Source: Sphingomonas immobilis
Lineage (GTDB): Bacteria; Pseudomonadota; Alphaproteobacteria; Sphingomonadales; Sphingomonadaceae
Assembly: GCF_030580995.1 (NCBI RefSeq)
Contig: NZ_JAUQSZ010000008.1
Span: 1-64,000, forward strand
Length of the DNA stretch: 64,000 nt
Direction of reading: 5' to 3'
Shown here piece after piece: positions 9,361 to 17,784 of this stretch. Both the position numbers and the translations under genes were made by a program. The notes under the pieces are model-generated. The model had not been told where the DNA came from. It saw only the letters and a list, made by a program, of their open reading frames with translations, and ran no database searches. Position 1 is the first letter of the stretch; the number at the start of each line of letters is the position of its first letter.

Positions 9361-9480
9361 GATCGGCGAGGCCCTAACGGGGGTGCTGCAACTGCACAAG
9401 CACGGCTTGCGGTGCGCGGTGAGCGAATCTAAGGAGGGCCGACTTCCGCGCAACGTTCGGTATTGGGGCAAACGGGCACA

Positions 9481-10149
9481 ATGGATAATCGGAATAACAC
9501 GATCGCTGGCTGGGCGCTGGGCGCATGCGCGGCCGCACTGGGCCTGGCGATCGTCGGCAACGTACTCTTCACGGCCGAAAAGCCCGAGAAAATGGGGTAT
9601 CCGGTCGAAGGCGTTGCCGCCGACGCGGGCGGTGGCGGCGCGCCCGAAGAGCCGATCGCCAACCTGCTCGCCAAGGCGGACGCCGCCAAGGGCGCCGAGA
9701 TCTTCAAGAAGTGCGCGAGCTGCCACACCGTCAATCAGGGTGGCGCGAACGGTATCGGCCCGAATCTCTACGCGACGGTCGGTGAGGGTGTAGCCGAAGG
9801 CAAGGGCGGCTTCGCCTTCTCCGACGCGCTGAAGGCCAAGGGCGGCAAGTGGGACTTCGAGGCGCTGAACGCCTGGCTCACGTCCCCGCGCAAATACGCA
9901 CCCGGCACCAAGATGTCGTTCGCCGGCCTGTCGGCGGGCAAGGACCGCGCCGACGTGATTCTGTACCTGAACTCCGAAGGCTCGAACCTGCCGTTGCCGG
10001 CTCCGCAGGCCGGCGCGCCCGCCGCGACCGACGCCAAGGTGCCGCCGGCGTCCGCGCCCGCCGCCCCCGGCGCAGAAGCCAAGCCGAGCGTCGAGAACGT
10101 CTCCGACGCGGCCAAGCCCGGCGGCAAGGCGGCCGAACCGAACAAGTAA
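9481..10149 (+). CDS. Membrane-anchored cytochrome c (CycM/c552 type)
   Basis: A 222-residue class I cytochrome c with an uncleaved N-terminal anchor (WALGACAAALGLAIVGNVLF). The haem-binding motif CASCH is at about residues 78-82 and the distal Met ligand is in GTKMSFAGL (M145). It matches the CycM-type cytochromes that carry electrons from the bc1 complex to terminal oxidases in alphaproteobacteria. A Pro/Ala-rich tail of about 55 residues after the haem domain looks like a flexible linker. The ATG at 9481 is preferred to an upstream TTG. An inverted repeat follows closely and may end transcription. Confidence 0.93.
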   Translation: MDNRNNTIAGWALGACAAALGLAIVGNVLFTAEKPEKMGYPVEGVAADAGGGGAPEEPIANLLAKADAAKGAEIFKKCASCHTVNQGGANGIGPNLYATVGEGVAEGKGGFAFSDALKAKGGKWDFEALNAWLTSPRKYAPGTKMSFAGLSAGKDRADVILYLNSEGSNLPLPAPQAGAPAATDAKVPPASAPAAPGAEAKPSVENVSDAAKPGGKAAEPNK

Positions 10150-10157
10150 GGCTTGAA

Positions 10158-10183
10158 AATCCTCCCCCTCGCGGGGGAGGATT
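10158..10183. repeat. Perfect GC-rich inverted repeat between convergent genes
   Basis: An 11-bp perfect stem (AATCCTCCCCC / GGGGGAGGATT) with loop TCGC lies in the 40-nt gap between the convergent cytochrome c and LOG genes. It can form a hairpin on both transcripts. There is no clear T-run, so a bidirectional terminator is possible but not proven. The same AATCCTCCCC core ends the larger repeat at 27458-27586, so it may instead be a solo copy of that repeat. Confidence 0.6.
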
Positions 10184-10189
10184 GGCGGG

Positions 10190-11047
10190 CTATTCCCGGT
10201 AGAAGTCCCGCACGACGTCCCAGCCTTCCTGCGCCGTCTCGACGAACCTGAAGAGGCCGAGGTCGGCGGCGGAGATCACGCCCTCCTCGACCAGCGCGTC
10301 GAAATTGACGACGCGGTTCCAGAACTCCTTGCCGTAGAGCAGCACCGGGATCGGCTTGATCTTGCCGGTCTGGATCAGCGTCAGCAGCTCGAACAATTCA
10401 TCGAACGTGCCGAACCCGCCCGGGAACGCCGCCAGCGCGCGCGCGTGGAGCAGGAAGTGCATCTTGCGCAGCGCGAAATAGTGGAATTGCATCGACAGCG
10501 CCGGCGTGACGTAGGGGTTCGGCGCCTGTTCGTGCGGCAGGACGATGTTGAGCCCGATCGATTCGTGGCCGGTATCGGCGGCGCCGCGGTTGGCCGCCTC
10601 CATGATCGAAGGGCCGCCGCCCGAGCAGACGACGAAGTGGCGTTTGCCCGCCTCGTCGACGGGGAATTTGCTCACCATCGCGGCCAGCTCGCGCGCGACA
10701 TCGTAATAATGCGACTTGGCGACGAGCCGTTCGGCCACCGCCTTCGCCTCCGGCGTCTCCGCCTTGTCGAGCAGCGCACGCGCCTTGGAAGGCTCCGGGA
10801 TGCGTGCCGATCCGTAGAAGACGAAGGTCGAGGCGATCCCGGCCTCTTCCAGGATCAGCTGCGGCTTGAGCAGTTCGAGCTGGAAACGGATCGGCCGCAG
10901 ATCCTCGCGCAGCAGGAAGTCCATGTCCTGAAAGGCGAGCTTGTACGACGGGGTTTCGGTCTGCGGGGTGCTGATACCGGTCTTGGCGGTTTCGGCATCC
11001 TGGGCGGCGCGCGGGAAAACCCGCGAGGGGACGTGTGTATCACTCAT
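10190..11047 (-). CDS. LOG-family protein (TIGR00730; nucleotide 5'-monophosphate phosphoribohydrolase-like)
   Basis: A 285-residue Rossmann-like protein with the LOG signature PGGFGTFDE (about 209-217) and CSGGGPSIMEAANRGA (about 141-156). Known LOG enzymes release cytokinin bases from riboside monophosphates or hydrolyse other purine nucleotides; the bacterial housekeeping substrate is often unclear. This is the longer subclass with an N-terminal helical extension (FQDMDFLLREDLRPIRFQLE). The older name 'lysine decarboxylase' is not supported. The start is ATG at 11047. Confidence 0.85.
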   Translation of the reverse strand: MSDTHVPSRVFPRAAQDAETAKTGISTPQTETPSYKLAFQDMDFLLREDLRPIRFQLELLKPQLILEEAGIASTFVFYGSARIPEPSKARALLDKAETPEAKAVAERLVAKSHYYDVARELAAMVSKFPVDEAGKRHFVVCSGGGPSIMEAANRGAADTGHESIGLNIVLPHEQAPNPYVTPALSMQFHYFALRKMHFLLHARALAAFPGGFGTFDELFELLTLIQTGKIKPIPVLLYGKEFWNRVVNFDALVEEGVISAADLGLFRFVETAQEGWDVVRDFYRE

Positions 11048-11071
11048 CCACTAGCCTTTAGGCGAAAGCGG

Positions 11072-11722
11072 CTAGCGGCAAAAGCTCTTGTGATCGTCCT
11101 CGAGGTGGAGGTGATCGTGATGGACCGCGTTGTAGTCGGGGCTCAGCACCGTGCCGAAGCGCTTGCAAGCGGAGCCGTGGATCGCCTTGAAGAACGCCTG
11201 CACGTCGGGATCGGCCGATCGGTAATCACCCTGCACGCTGATCCGCCGGCCGTTCTGCAGGACGAACGCGCTGACGTCGACGGCATTGGCGATGCCGTGC
11301 CCCGACAGACGCGCGGTCGCGGTGCCGACGGTGTTGCGGCAGGCATAGGTGCCCATCGTGTCGATCCGCACGAGATCGCTGCCGAGGATCTGGTGCGCGG
11401 CAGGCGCCACGGCATTGCGCGCCCAGCCCGTGAAGGCGCGCGCGAGGCCGCAGCGCATCGCCTTGATGCCGGTGACAGGCACGCCGATGTCGATCAGTTG
11501 CACCGCGCCGATCACCTGGCACCCCCCGCCGAAATCGCGGTCCGGCAGCGGGCTGTAGCGAATCGCGTCACGCGAGAGGTCGGTGAAGCACGCCTGCGTC
11601 TCACGACTCGTCGGGATGTTGAGCGTGACGGGCTTGCTCCCACGCGGACGCGGCGGCGGCGCACCTCCGCCGCACCCAGCCAAGGTGAGTGCGAGGATCA
11701 GGACGGGCAGGAAGCGGTGCAT
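11072..11722 (-). CDS. Extensin-family lipoprotein
   Basis: A 216-residue lipoprotein (lipobox LTLAGC near residue 17) with an Extensin_C-like domain. That domain includes the conserved segments YSPLPDRDFGGGCQVIGAV, MRCGLA and SGHGIANAVDVSAF. The C-terminal HHDHLHLE resembles metal-binding residues of LAS/VanY-type peptidases, to which the family is distantly related. It may act on the cell wall, but no activity is established. The ATG at 11722 gives a proper signal peptide and was preferred over an upstream codon. Confidence 0.8.
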   Translation of the reverse strand: MHRFLPVLILALTLAGCGGGAPPPRPRGSKPVTLNIPTSRETQACFTDLSRDAIRYSPLPDRDFGGGCQVIGAVQLIDIGVPVTGIKAMRCGLARAFTGWARNAVAPAAHQILGSDLVRIDTMGTYACRNTVGTATARLSGHGIANAVDVSAFVLQNGRRISVQGDYRSADPDVQAFFKAIHGSACKRFGTVLSPDYNAVHHDHLHLEDDHKSFCR

Positions 11723-11745
11723 CGTGAGCCGTCCTAACGATGTAC

Positions 11746-12396
11746 TCACGCGGGCGAATAGACAGCGACGCGGCCACTTTCGTTAAAGCCATCCTGGCGT
11801 GCGGTGAGTTGTTGCATCAGCCGCACCAACAGCAAGGTCATCGGCAAATCGATTGCGAACGATGCGACGTCGAGCCAGCCGCCGAGGATCAACCCGTCGA
11901 TACCTTTCATCTTCGTCGAAACTTGAAAGCTCGCATTGCCGAGCAGATTGGTGACGATCCACAACCCCCACCACCAGCGCATGAAAGCGGGCGCGTCTAC
12001 GTTTTCTGGATCGTCCGGCGTGAAGCTCGCCTGCCAGGTCTCGCGCAGGCCCTTGAAGGGATTGAACCAGCAAGCGATCGGAATGAAGAACCAGCCGATA
12101 TTCCAGCCCGGCGATATCGTCATCTTATCCGACAGCGTGTGCGCATTGGCATTCGCGCGGTATATCCAGAGCGATACGAACAAGATCGAGGCGATAAACG
12201 CTATAGTATAGGCTACTCCGCTGACCGTCGTTGCAAGATCGACCCTTTCGAGATTTTCCTGCGACCAGAAATGCCCGACGCCCCCCTGCAAGGCCGCGAT
12301 TCGTAGCATACCCGAAAGCGCGAGCAGGGCATCTGCGGCCAACCACACAAAAACTGCGATTGTCGCCGCAAGTCTCCGTCCTTCGAGTCTTTCCAC
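11746..12396 (-). CDS. DUF4328 domain membrane protein
   Basis: A 216-residue membrane protein with about five or six hydrophobic segments and the DUF4328 core. That core shows WIYRANANAHTL, MTISPGWNIGWFFIPIACWFNPFK and MRWWWGLWI. The function of the family is unknown. It is read from a GTG at 12396 preceded by GAGG. Its upstream region is shared with the divergent serC leader. Confidence 0.8.
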   Translation of the reverse strand: MERLEGRRLAATIAVFVWLAADALLALSGMLRIAALQGGVGHFWSQENLERVDLATTVSGVAYTIAFIASILFVSLWIYRANANAHTLSDKMTISPGWNIGWFFIPIACWFNPFKGLRETWQASFTPDDPENVDAPAFMRWWWGLWIVTNLLGNASFQVSTKMKGIDGLILGGWLDVASFAIDLPMTLLLVRLMQQLTARQDGFNESGRVAVYSPA

Positions 12397-12483
12397 TTGG
12401 CGCCTCTCCTACCGCACATCTCCGCCTATCGCATCGGTTCGGCGCGCTCCCGTCTACCGGGTCTTCATTGACAGGTCACGATT

Positions 12484-12546
12484 GCCCGTTAAAGGCGGCG
12501 ACGGGCCACGCGGTCCCAACGCCGCGCGTGCTCTCTGTGAGGAGAG
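12484..12546 (+). promoter_or_regulatory. Candidate structured 5' leader of serC (three consecutive hairpins)
   Basis: Three stem-loops follow one another directly before serC. They are GCCCGT/ACGGGC (12484-12489 with 12501-12506), CACGCG/CGCGTG (12507-12512 with 12525-12530) and CTCTC/GAGAG (12531-12535 with 12542-12546). The third contains the Shine-Dalgarno GAGGAGAG of serC, which starts at 12552, so folding could hide the ribosome site. A structured serC leader motif is known in alphaproteobacteria, so this is a likely instance; this is inference, as no covariance search was possible. A TTGACA lies at 12468 but its spacing to any -10 is poor. Confidence 0.5.
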
Positions 12547-12551
12547 ACTAC

Positions 12552-13694
12552 ATGACTGATCTACCTGCGCCTCCGGCGACTCTGCCTGCGCGTCCTTTCT
12601 TCAGCTCCGGTCCCTGCGCCAAGCCTCCCGGCTGGTCGGCCGCGAATCTCGCGACCGAATCGCTCGGCCGCTCGCACCGCTCGAAGATCGGCAAGACCCG
12701 CCTGCAATATTGCATCGACCTGATGCGCGAGCTGCTCAAGCTCCCCGACACCCACCGTATCGGCATCGTCCCCGGCTCCGACACCGGCGCGTTCGAGATG
12801 GCGATGTGGACGATGCTGGGCGCGCGCGGCGTCACCACGCTGGCGTGGGAGAGCTTCGGCGAGGGCTGGGTGACGGATGCCGCCAAGCAGCTCAAGCTCG
12901 ACCCGACCGTCATTAAAGCCGATTACGGCCAGCTTCCCGACCTCACGACCGTCGACTGGTCGACCGACGTGCTGTTCACCTGGAACGGCACCACCTCGGG
13001 CGTGCGCGTGCCGAACGGCGACTGGATTCCCGACGACCGCGAGGGCCTCTCCTTCGCCGACTCGACCTCGGCCGTGTTCGCCTACGACATGCCGTGGGAC
13101 AAGATCGACGTCGCCACCTTCTCCTGGCAGAAGGTGCTGGGCGGCGAAGGCGGCCACGGCGTGCTGATCCTGGGGCCCCGCGCCGTCGAACGGCTCGAAA
13201 GCTACACCCCCGCCTGGCCGCTGCCGAAGGTGTTCCGCCTCGTCTCCAAGGGCAAGCTCGCCGAGGGCGTGTTCAAGGGCGAGACGATCAACACCCCGTC
13301 GATGCTCGCCGTCGAGGACACCATTTCGGCGCTCGAATGGGCGAAGTCGGTCGGCGGCGCGGAAGGGCTGATCGCGCGCAGCGACGCCAATGCCGCGGCC
13401 CTCGACGCGATCGTCGCCGAGCGCTCGTGGCTCGGCCACCTCGCGGCCGACGAAGCCTCGCGCTCCAAGACCAGCGTCTGCGTGACGGTCGAGGGTGCGG
13501 ACGAAGCCTTCATCAAGGCTTTTGCCGGCGCGCTCGAAAAGGCCGGCGCGGCCTATGACATCGCCGGTTACCGCGACGCCCCTCCGGGCCTGCGCATCTG
13601 GTGCGGCGCGACCGTCGACACCGCCGATATCGAAGCGCTCGGCCCGTGGCTCGACTGGGCCTGGGCGACGCTCAAGGCGCCCGTTTCCGCTTAA
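12552..13694 (+). CDS. serC: Phosphoserine aminotransferase (Methanosarcina-type)
   Basis: SerC converts 3-phosphohydroxypyruvate and glutamate to phosphoserine in serine synthesis, and also serves pyridoxine synthesis. The 380-residue protein begins PARPFFSSGPCAKPPGW and has the pyridoxal phosphate lysine in SWQKVLGGEGGHG (K194). It belongs to the longer alphaproteobacterial/Methanosarcina subclass rather than the E. coli type. The ATG at 12552 has a strong GAGGAGAG ribosome site buried in a leader hairpin. serA follows after 114 nt that contain a palindromic repeat pair. Confidence 0.96.
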   Translation: MTDLPAPPATLPARPFFSSGPCAKPPGWSAANLATESLGRSHRSKIGKTRLQYCIDLMRELLKLPDTHRIGIVPGSDTGAFEMAMWTMLGARGVTTLAWESFGEGWVTDAAKQLKLDPTVIKADYGQLPDLTTVDWSTDVLFTWNGTTSGVRVPNGDWIPDDREGLSFADSTSAVFAYDMPWDKIDVATFSWQKVLGGEGGHGVLILGPRAVERLESYTPAWPLPKVFRLVSKGKLAEGVFKGETINTPSMLAVEDTISALEWAKSVGGAEGLIARSDANAAALDAIVAERSWLGHLAADEASRSKTSVCVTVEGADEAFIKAFAGALEKAGAAYDIAGYRDAPPGLRIWCGATVDTADIEALGPWLDWAWATLKAPVSA

Positions 13695-13703
13695 AAATCA
13701 ACA

Positions 13704-13786
13704 CGTCATCCCAGCGAAAGCTGGGATCTCTCGCGATCGAAGCGTTCCGCTTGCCGCCTGAGATCCTGACTTTCGTCAGGATGACG
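13704..13786. repeat. Palindromic repeat pair (family A) between serC and serA
   Basis: The left unit CGTCATCCCAGCGAAAGCTG continues GGATCTC (13704-13730). The right unit, ending GGATGACG (13760-13786), is its inverted partner with a CTGACTTTCGTCAGG stem. The same family occurs at 29370, 30049, 31080, 32690, 43089 and 49232. It lies within the presumed serC-serA transcript and could fold into a large hairpin in the mRNA. Confidence 0.85.
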
Positions 13787-13808
13787 AATTGCAGAAAGGC
13801 AATTCGTC

Positions 13809-15386
13809 ATGCCCAAAGTTCTCATTTCCGACAAAATGGACCCCAAGGCCGCACAGATCTTCCGCGAACGCGGCGTCGAGGTCGACGAGATCACCGGCAA
13901 GACGCCGGAAGAACTCGCCGCGATCATCGGCGACTATGACGGCCTCGCCATCCGCAGCTCGACCAAGGTCACGAAGGCGATCCTCGAACACGCCACCAAC
14001 CTCAAGGTCGTCGGCCGCGCCGGCATCGGCGTCGACAATGTCGATATCCCTGCCGCGTCCGCCAAGGGCGTGGTCGTGATGAACACCCCGTTCGGCAACT
14101 CGATCACGACCGCCGAACACGCCATCGCGCTCATGTTCGCGCTCGCCCGCGATCTGCCCGAGGCCGACAAGTCGACCCAGGCCGGCAAGTGGGAGAAGAA
14201 CCGCTTCATGGGCGTCGAGGTGACGTCCAAGACGCTCGGCCTGATCGGCGCGGGCAACATCGGCTCGATCGTCGCCGACCGCGCGCTCGGCCTCAAGATG
14301 AAGGTCGTCGCGTTCGATCCCTTCCTGTCGCCCGAACGCGCGCTCGAACTCGGCGTCGAGAAGGTCGAGCTCGAAGAGCTGCTCGCCCGCGCCGATTTCA
14401 TCACGCTGCACACGCCGCTCACCGACCAGACGCGCAACATCCTCTCGGCGGAGAATCTCGCCAAGACCAAGAAGGGCGTGCGCATCATCAATTGCGCGCG
14501 CGGCGGGCTGATCGACGAGGCCGCGCTGAAGGAAGGGCTCGACTCGGGCCATATCGGCGGCGCGGCGCTCGACGTGTTCGTCACCGAGCCGGCCAAGGAG
14601 AGCCCGCTGTTCGGCACGCCGAACTTCATCTCGACACCGCACCTCGGCGCGTCCACCAACGAGGCGCAGGTCAACGTCGCGATCCAGGTCGCCGAGCAGA
14701 TGGCCGATTATCTCGTCTCGGGCGGCGTCACCAACGCGCTCAACGTGCCGTCGCTCTCCGCCGAAGAGGCCCCGCGCCTCAAGCCCTACATGGCGCTCGC
14801 CGAAAAGCTCGGCAGCCTGATCGGGCAGCTCACCACCGGCGCGCTTGCGCGCATCTCGATCCACAGCGAAGGCGCTGCCGCCGAGCTCAATCCCAAGCCG
14901 ATCACGTCGGCCGTGCTGCACGGCTTCCTGCGCACGCAGACCGACACGGTGAACATGGTCAACGCGCCAGTCCTCGCCAAGGAGCGCGGCATGGAGGTGC
15001 GCGAGGTCCGCACCGAACGCGAGGGCGACTACCACACGCTGCTGCGCGTCTCGGTCAAGACCGAAGCGGGCGAGCGCTCGGTCGCCGGCACGCTGTTCGG
15101 CGATGCCGCCCCGCGTCTGGTCGAGCTGTTCGGCATCAAGGTCGAGGCCGATCTCGCCGGCCACATGCTCTATGTCGTCAACGAGGACGCGCCGGGCTTC
15201 ATCGGACGCCTCGGCTCGCTGCTCGGCGAGGAGCGCGTCAACATTGGCACCTTCCACCTCGGCCGCCGCGATGCGGGTGGCGAGGCGGTGCTGCTGCTCT
15301 CGGTCGACGAGCCGGTCACCCCCGACCTGCTCGACAAGGTGCGCGCCCTCGCCGGCGTGAAGACCGTGATGGCGCTGGCGTTTTGA
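13809..15386 (+). CDS. serA: D-3-phosphoglycerate dehydrogenase
   Basis: SerA oxidises 3-phosphoglycerate, the first step of serine synthesis. The 525-residue protein is the long form. It has a D-2-hydroxyacid dehydrogenase domain with NAD motif GLIGAGNIGS (about 144-153) and catalytic-region motifs NCARGGLIDEAAL and STPHLGAST. An intervening ASB-type domain follows (about 320-450), then a C-terminal ACT domain (MLYVVNEDAPGFIGRLGSLL) that can sense serine. It works with serC, immediately upstream. Confidence 0.97.
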   Translation: MPKVLISDKMDPKAAQIFRERGVEVDEITGKTPEELAAIIGDYDGLAIRSSTKVTKAILEHATNLKVVGRAGIGVDNVDIPAASAKGVVVMNTPFGNSITTAEHAIALMFALARDLPEADKSTQAGKWEKNRFMGVEVTSKTLGLIGAGNIGSIVADRALGLKMKVVAFDPFLSPERALELGVEKVELEELLARADFITLHTPLTDQTRNILSAENLAKTKKGVRIINCARGGLIDEAALKEGLDSGHIGGAALDVFVTEPAKESPLFGTPNFISTPHLGASTNEAQVNVAIQVAEQMADYLVSGGVTNALNVPSLSAEEAPRLKPYMALAEKLGSLIGQLTTGALARISIHSEGAAAELNPKPITSAVLHGFLRTQTDTVNMVNAPVLAKERGMEVREVRTEREGDYHTLLRVSVKTEAGERSVAGTLFGDAAPRLVELFGIKVEADLAGHMLYVVNEDAPGFIGRLGSLLGEERVNIGTFHLGRRDAGGEAVLLLSVDEPVTPDLLDKVRALAGVKTVMALAF

Positions 15387-15406
15387 GCTGACGGCAAACC
15401 CAAAAT

Positions 15407-15486
15407 CCGTTCGCACTGAGCCTGTCGAAGTGCTGTTCTTCTTCTCCGAAGAAAGTACAGGGCTTCGACACGCTCAGCCCGAACGG
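15407..15486. repeat. Long imperfect inverted repeat between serA and hisZ
   Basis: Arms of about 37 nt (15407-15443 and 15449-15486) read CCGTTCGCACTGAGCCTGTC on one side and, in reverse complement, CCGTTCGGGCTGAGCGTGTC on the other, with a short loop. It differs in sequence from repeat family A. It would form a strong hairpin after serA and ends about 23 nt before the hisZ start, so it could separate the two transcription units. Confidence 0.75.
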
Positions 15487-15509
15487 GTGTTTTGGATACC
15501 CTGCGCACC

Positions 15510-16613
15510 ATGACCTCGCTTCTCCCTCAAGGCTTCCGGGATCGCCTTCCCCCCTTCGCCGACGCCGCCGCGCGGCTGGAGCAGGCGGTGCTGGGGGCGG
15601 CGTTCCTCCACGGCTACGAACGCGCCGATCCCGCGCTCGCCGAGTTCGAGGCCGGGCTCGCCTCGCGCCTCAAGGCGGCGCGCGCGCAGGATGCGGTGCG
15701 CTTCGTCGATCCCGTCTCGCAAAAGAGCCTCGCGATCCGGCCGGACATGACCGCGCAGATCGGCCGCATCGCCGCGACGCGCATGGGCCATCATCCGCGC
15801 CCGGTGCGCCTGTCTTACGCCGGGCCGGTGCTGCGGCTGCGCGCCTCGCAGCTCAGCCCCGAGCGCGAACTCCTCCAGATGGGCTGCGAGCTGATCGGCC
15901 TCGATACCGTCGCCGCCGCGCGCGAGATCGTCGGCGTCGCGGTCGAGGCGCTGGAAGCGGCTGGCGTCGGCGATATCTCGATCGATTTCACTTTGCCCGA
16001 TCTCGTCCCCACCCTCGCCTCCGGCCCGCTGCCGCTTGGCGCAGACAAGATCGCATTGCTCAGCGACCGGCTCGACGCCAAGGACGCCGGCGGCGTTGCG
16101 GAGATCGCCCCCGAATATCTCCCCCTCATCGAGGCGGCGGGTCCGTTCTTCGAGGCGCACGACCGGCTGTGCCAGTTCGACGTCGGCGGCGCGCTGCGCT
16201 CGCGGCTCGACGGGCTGTGGGCGCTGGCGGAGGGTCTTAAAGGCCGCGTCGCGCTCACGCTCGACCCGACCGAGCGCCACGGCTTCGAATTCCAGTCGTG
16301 GCTCGGTTTCTCGATCTTCGCAGGCGGCGTGCGCGGCGAGATCGGGCGCGGCGGCAGCTACACGATCCTGCACGAGGACGGCAGCGAGGAGGCCGCGACC
16401 GGCTTTTCGCTCTACGCCGACGCCATCGTCGCGGCGGGCCTCGCCGATATCGAACGCCGCCGCCTGTTCGTGCCGCTCGACGCCGATCCCGCGCTGGCAG
16501 CGAAGATGCGCGGTGAAGGCTGGGTCACCGTCGCCGCGCTGGAAGCAGGCGACACGCCCGAGGCGCAGCTCTGCACGCACGTGCTGGCCGAGGGTGAGGC
16601 GCGGGCGCTGTAG
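15510..16613 (+). CDS. hisZ: ATP phosphoribosyltransferase regulatory subunit HisZ
   Basis: HisZ is a catalytically dead histidyl-tRNA-synthetase-like subunit that, with short HisG, makes the first enzyme of histidine synthesis. The 367-residue protein has class II synthetase-like motifs (LPQGFRDRLPPFADAAARLE; VSQKSLAIRPDMTAQIGRIA; LSPERELLQMGCELIG). It lacks the anticodon-binding domain of HisS. hisG is not in the window. The ATG at 15510 is used; an in-frame TTG lies 18 nt upstream. No good Shine-Dalgarno is visible. Confidence 0.93.
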   Translation: MTSLLPQGFRDRLPPFADAAARLEQAVLGAAFLHGYERADPALAEFEAGLASRLKAARAQDAVRFVDPVSQKSLAIRPDMTAQIGRIAATRMGHHPRPVRLSYAGPVLRLRASQLSPERELLQMGCELIGLDTVAAAREIVGVAVEALEAAGVGDISIDFTLPDLVPTLASGPLPLGADKIALLSDRLDAKDAGGVAEIAPEYLPLIEAAGPFFEAHDRLCQFDVGGALRSRLDGLWALAEGLKGRVALTLDPTERHGFEFQSWLGFSIFAGGVRGEIGRGGSYTILHEDGSEEAATGFSLYADAIVAAGLADIERRRLFVPLDADPALAAKMRGEGWVTVAALEAGDTPEAQLCTHVLAEGEARAL

Positions 16614-16614
16614 G

Positions 16615-17694
16615 TCAGGTGGCCTCGGCCCGCATCGGGCTGGCCACTATGGATGACGATAGCCGCGCAACCGGAACCTCGACGAACCTGTGGCAAAGCC
16701 AGGCGACGCCCAGCGCGAGACCGGCGAGCACGATTTTGAAAACCGGATTTCGCCCGACCACCTGCTCCCCCAATATCTGCTGCGCGAGCAGCAGGACCGG
16801 AATGTGAACGAGATAGATCGCGTAGGACCACCGCCCGAGCGCTTGGGCCGGCGCGGTCGACATCAGGCCGCGCGTCGTCGCGCCCGTCGCGATAGTCACC
16901 ACGACTAGCGGCGGGAACAGCACCGTCGCCATCGGAAAGCGGCTCCCTACCAGCATGATCAGCAGGATGCAGGCGAAGCCGATCCCCGTCAGCACCGGTC
17001 GCCCACCGAGCATCGACACATGCGCCCCTACCAGCCGGAACATCACGAACCCGAGCCCGAGACCGAAGACGGCGCGCAGCAGCCGCATGTCATGTTCCAG
17101 CGCCAGCGAGGTGGAGCAAACGATGGCACCGGTCAGGCACAGCATCGCTGTCGCAAGCATCGCGACGCGCGGCCAGCGCTGCCAACGCGTCACAATGACG
17201 AGGCCCAGCGCCGGCAGGAAAAGCTCCAACGGTATGCTCCACGACGGAAAGTTGATCGAGTCTAGGCCGATCAGGGACTGCACGATCAGCACATTGGCGA
17301 TCAGCGTGATCCCATCCGCTCGGGCGCCGCAGGCCAGTGTAACGAACAGGGTCAGCAGGTACAGTGGCCCCAGCCGCAGGACGCGCCGTATGGCATATCT
17401 CCCGAGATTCGGCGGCGATCGCGCGAAGGATCGAGCCAGCACGAAGCCGCTCAGCACGAAAAAGAAATCCACGCTGAGTTCCCACAGGCCGCGCTGTATC
17501 TCGCCATGACTGACCCGGACAACGATGGTGTTCAGGCCATAATGCATCAGCATCACCAGCACGGCGAGGATGCCGCGCATACCGTCCAATTCCGAGAAGT
17601 GGCTGCTCCGCCCGGTCTTCACACTGATCGCCCTCGTCCCATGTCTGCATGTTCCCCGTGGGCAGGCATCGCTTGATCGTAGGCCACGCAGCAC
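16615..17694 (-). CDS. Acyltransferase-3 family membrane protein (second)
   Basis: A 359-residue polytopic membrane protein of the acyltransferase 3 family. It has the N-terminal HFSELDGMRGILAVLVMLMHYG (the DxxRGxxA-like motif), VDFFFVLSGFVLARSF, and YAIYLVHIPVLLLA. It probably acylates an envelope glycan. It is not closely similar to the copy at 7417-8457. It lies on the opposite strand between hisZ and purA, so it may have been inserted into an ancestral hisZ-purA arrangement (inference). Its base composition is somewhat less GC-biased than the neighbours. The start is uncertain; homology begins at about residue 30. Confidence 0.82.
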   Translation of the reverse strand: MLRGLRSSDACPRGTCRHGTRAISVKTGRSSHFSELDGMRGILAVLVMLMHYGLNTIVVRVSHGEIQRGLWELSVDFFFVLSGFVLARSFARSPPNLGRYAIRRVLRLGPLYLLTLFVTLACGARADGITLIANVLIVQSLIGLDSINFPSWSIPLELFLPALGLVIVTRWQRWPRVAMLATAMLCLTGAIVCSTSLALEHDMRLLRAVFGLGLGFVMFRLVGAHVSMLGGRPVLTGIGFACILLIMLVGSRFPMATVLFPPLVVVTIATGATTRGLMSTAPAQALGRWSYAIYLVHIPVLLLAQQILGEQVVGRNPVFKIVLAGLALGVAWLCHRFVEVPVARLSSSIVASPMRAEAT

Positions 17695-17784
17695 GCCACC
17701 GCAATCGGCCGGGATTTAAGCATGGACCCCCGGCCCCGTGCCATTTAGGAGTGCCCGCTTGCTGTCAGCGATGTGGAACGAGAC

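Noticed and set aside
12468..12496. TTGACA as a -35 box for serC
   Set aside because: No acceptable -10 lies 16-18 nt downstream, and a start there would remove the first leader hairpin. It was not called as a promoter.
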